Origin: Bacillota bacterium
GTDB taxonomy: Bacteria; Bacillota; Clostridia; Oscillospirales; Acutalibacteraceae
Assembly (NCBI GenBank): GCA_023420245.1
Contig: JAEZWL010000182.1
Span: 1 to 6,385, forward strand
Length of the DNA stretch: 6,385 nucleotides
Reading direction: 5' to 3'
Below are positions 5,733-6,385 of the stretch, in pieces. The notes under the pieces are model-generated. The model searched no databases and was not told the origin of the DNA. It saw nothing but the letters and a program-made list of their open reading frames with translations. How positions within the stretch are numbered: the first letter of the stretch is position 1; each line of letters begins with the position of its first letter. The position numbers and the translations under genes were made by a program.

Positions 5733-5766
5733 AATATAACATAAACCGACCTTTATTTCCTTGCAA
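5733..5766 (-). promoter_or_regulatory. Probable promoter of the LysM gene
   Basis: Two overlapping readings exist on the minus strand. TTGCAA (5761-5766), a 17-base spacer and TATGTT (5738-5743) form one. TGT directly followed by TATATT (5733-5738) is an extended -10 with no good -35. Either would start transcription roughly 50 bases before the ATG at 5675. A sporulation sigma factor cannot be excluded. Confidence 0.45.
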
Positions 5767-5813
5767 AATTTTTGGCAAATAAAATGGAAGGGCACGAAAC
5801 GCCCGATATCCAT

Positions 5814-5844
5814 AAAAAATCGGCAGACCCCGGGGGGTCCGCCG
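5814..5844 (-). terminator. Strong intrinsic terminator of the gene at the right edge
   Basis: On the minus strand, CGGCGGACCCC and GGGGTCTGCCG pair over 11 positions (one G-U) around a two-base CC gap, so the innermost pairs must open to form the loop. A then T6 (5814-5820) follow directly. It lies 19 bases past the stop at 5864. In the plus direction the stem carries an A-C mismatch and a poor T run, so it is oriented to the minus strand. A smaller hairpin (GGGC/GCCC, 5790-5804) with T-rich sequence after it may act as a backup. Confidence 0.88.
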
Positions 5845-5863
5845 AATATTATTTCAGGTCATT

Positions 5864-6385
5864 TCACGCAATGCCGCGGGAGACAAGCCTGCCTGCCACC
5901 GCCTCCAACGGAGATAACACCGTAAGATAAATTGAAAGCACCAGCTCCGCGCAAGTCTGTATCGCGCAGATCAGCTCCATTGCGTAATCGGTCTGACTAA
6001 TCTTCTTCTCCCTGATCAGACCCCGCATCCGCTCGTTAATCTCCTCCGCGCTTTCCGCGAAGCTATGGTCTCCAATATAATCAATCTCACGGAAAAAGGA
6101 ATAGTTTTCTTCCATAAAGTGAAGCAACTCGTTTTCGTAGCGCACATGCGCTTTTAAATTTCCCTCAAACTGTGGGGTATGCGCGCAGCAGAAAAAATCC
6201 GAATAATAGTGACTCAGGATGCCGAATCTCTTGGAAGCCCGGCTTCCCACAATTTTACAACCGGAATTGCACAGGCGCTTCGTTTTCCTTTGAAGCATCT
6301 TGCTGCAATATCGAACACGGTGCGGTCTCAGAAAAGAAACCCCATGATCCGGGCAGGTATTTCCCTTTAAAAAGCTGTGCTGATC
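5864..6385 (-). CDS. Hypothetical cysteine-rich protein, 5' end cut by the window
   Basis: I do not recognise this protein. The minus-strand frame is open from the right edge to a TGA at 5864, giving 173 visible residues. An ATG at 6298 would give 144 aa, but nothing like a ribosome binding site precedes it and coding-like sequence continues upstream, so the real start is probably outside the window. The first visible third is basic and carries spaced cysteines (C11 in TCPDHG, C27, C39, C43), then C66-C67 in DFFCCAHT. That spacing might bind zinc, but it matches no motif I can name. The middle is charged and likely helical (SAEESINERM-like stretch at about 108-125), and the end has a hydrophobic helix (about 138-160, CAELVLSIYLTVLSPLEAV) that could be a membrane segment or a helical core. 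The gene ends in its own strong terminator. Confidence 0.7.
   Translation of the reverse strand, partial: DQHSFLKGNTCPDHGVSFLRPHRVRYCSKMLQRKTKRLCNSGCKIVGSRASKRFGILSHYYSDFFCCAHTPQFEGNLKAHVRYENELLHFMEENYSFFREIDYIGDHSFAESAEEINERMRGLIREKKISQTDYAMELICAIQTCAELVLSIYLTVLSPLEAVAGRLVSRGIA

Noticed and set aside
5864..6298. Complete 144-aa gene starting at ATG 6298
   Set aside because: No ribosome binding site precedes the ATG and the frame stays open with coding-like sequence to the right edge.
1..6385. CRISPR array, tRNA, rRNA, insertion sequence or phage genes
   Set aside because: No regularly spaced repeats, no cloverleaf-like or rRNA-like sequence, and no transposase, integrase or phage protein were seen.

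Overview
The window looks like ordinary chromosome from a low-to-mid-GC Firmicute, most likely a clostridium. The signs are AGGAGG-type ribosome binding sites, one strong TTG start, AT-rich intergenic stretches with clear sigma-A promoters, and the gene families present (a clostridial-style P-II protein, an EAL-CBS-GGDEF protein, DegV, LysM). A placement in Oscillospiraceae/Ruminococcaceae is only an impression from codon use. No mobile element, CRISPR array, tRNA or rRNA was seen.

Layout: (1) 1-329, plus strand, the 3' part of a P-II nitrogen regulator, ending in a strong intrinsic terminator at 364-418. (2) 451-1197, minus strand, a NYN-domain putative RNase with a C-terminal OST-HTH/LOTUS domain. 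(3) 1198-1426, a divergent promoter region. (4) 1427-3178, plus strand, a bifunctional EAL-CBS-GGDEF cyclic-di-GMP protein whose likely start is a TTG 60 bases inside the longest open frame. (5) 3187-4026, minus strand, a DegV-family fatty-acid-binding protein. It converges on the EAL-GGDEF gene with only 8 bases between the stops, and its terminator lies inside that gene's coding end. (6) 4042-4661, a 620-base stretch holding the degV promoter, several inverted repeats, a 58-codon minus-strand ORF and a roughly 70-nt nested palindrome. (7) 4662-5675, minus strand, a secreted protein with three LysM repeats and a conserved His-rich C-terminal domain. (8) 5864-6385, minus strand, the 3' part of an unrecognised cysteine-rich protein running off the right edge, with a textbook terminator.

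The genes look like separate single-gene transcription units rather than one operon: nearly every gene has its own promoter or terminator. No shared pathway joins them. They are a nitrogen sensor, an RNA-processing candidate, a cyclic-di-GMP enzyme, a fatty-acid carrier protein, a cell-wall protein and two unknowns. I did not find a convincing new multi-gene system. The least explained parts are the 58-aa ORF with the palindrome upstream of it, the unknown protein at the right edge, and the LysM protein's C-terminal domain.
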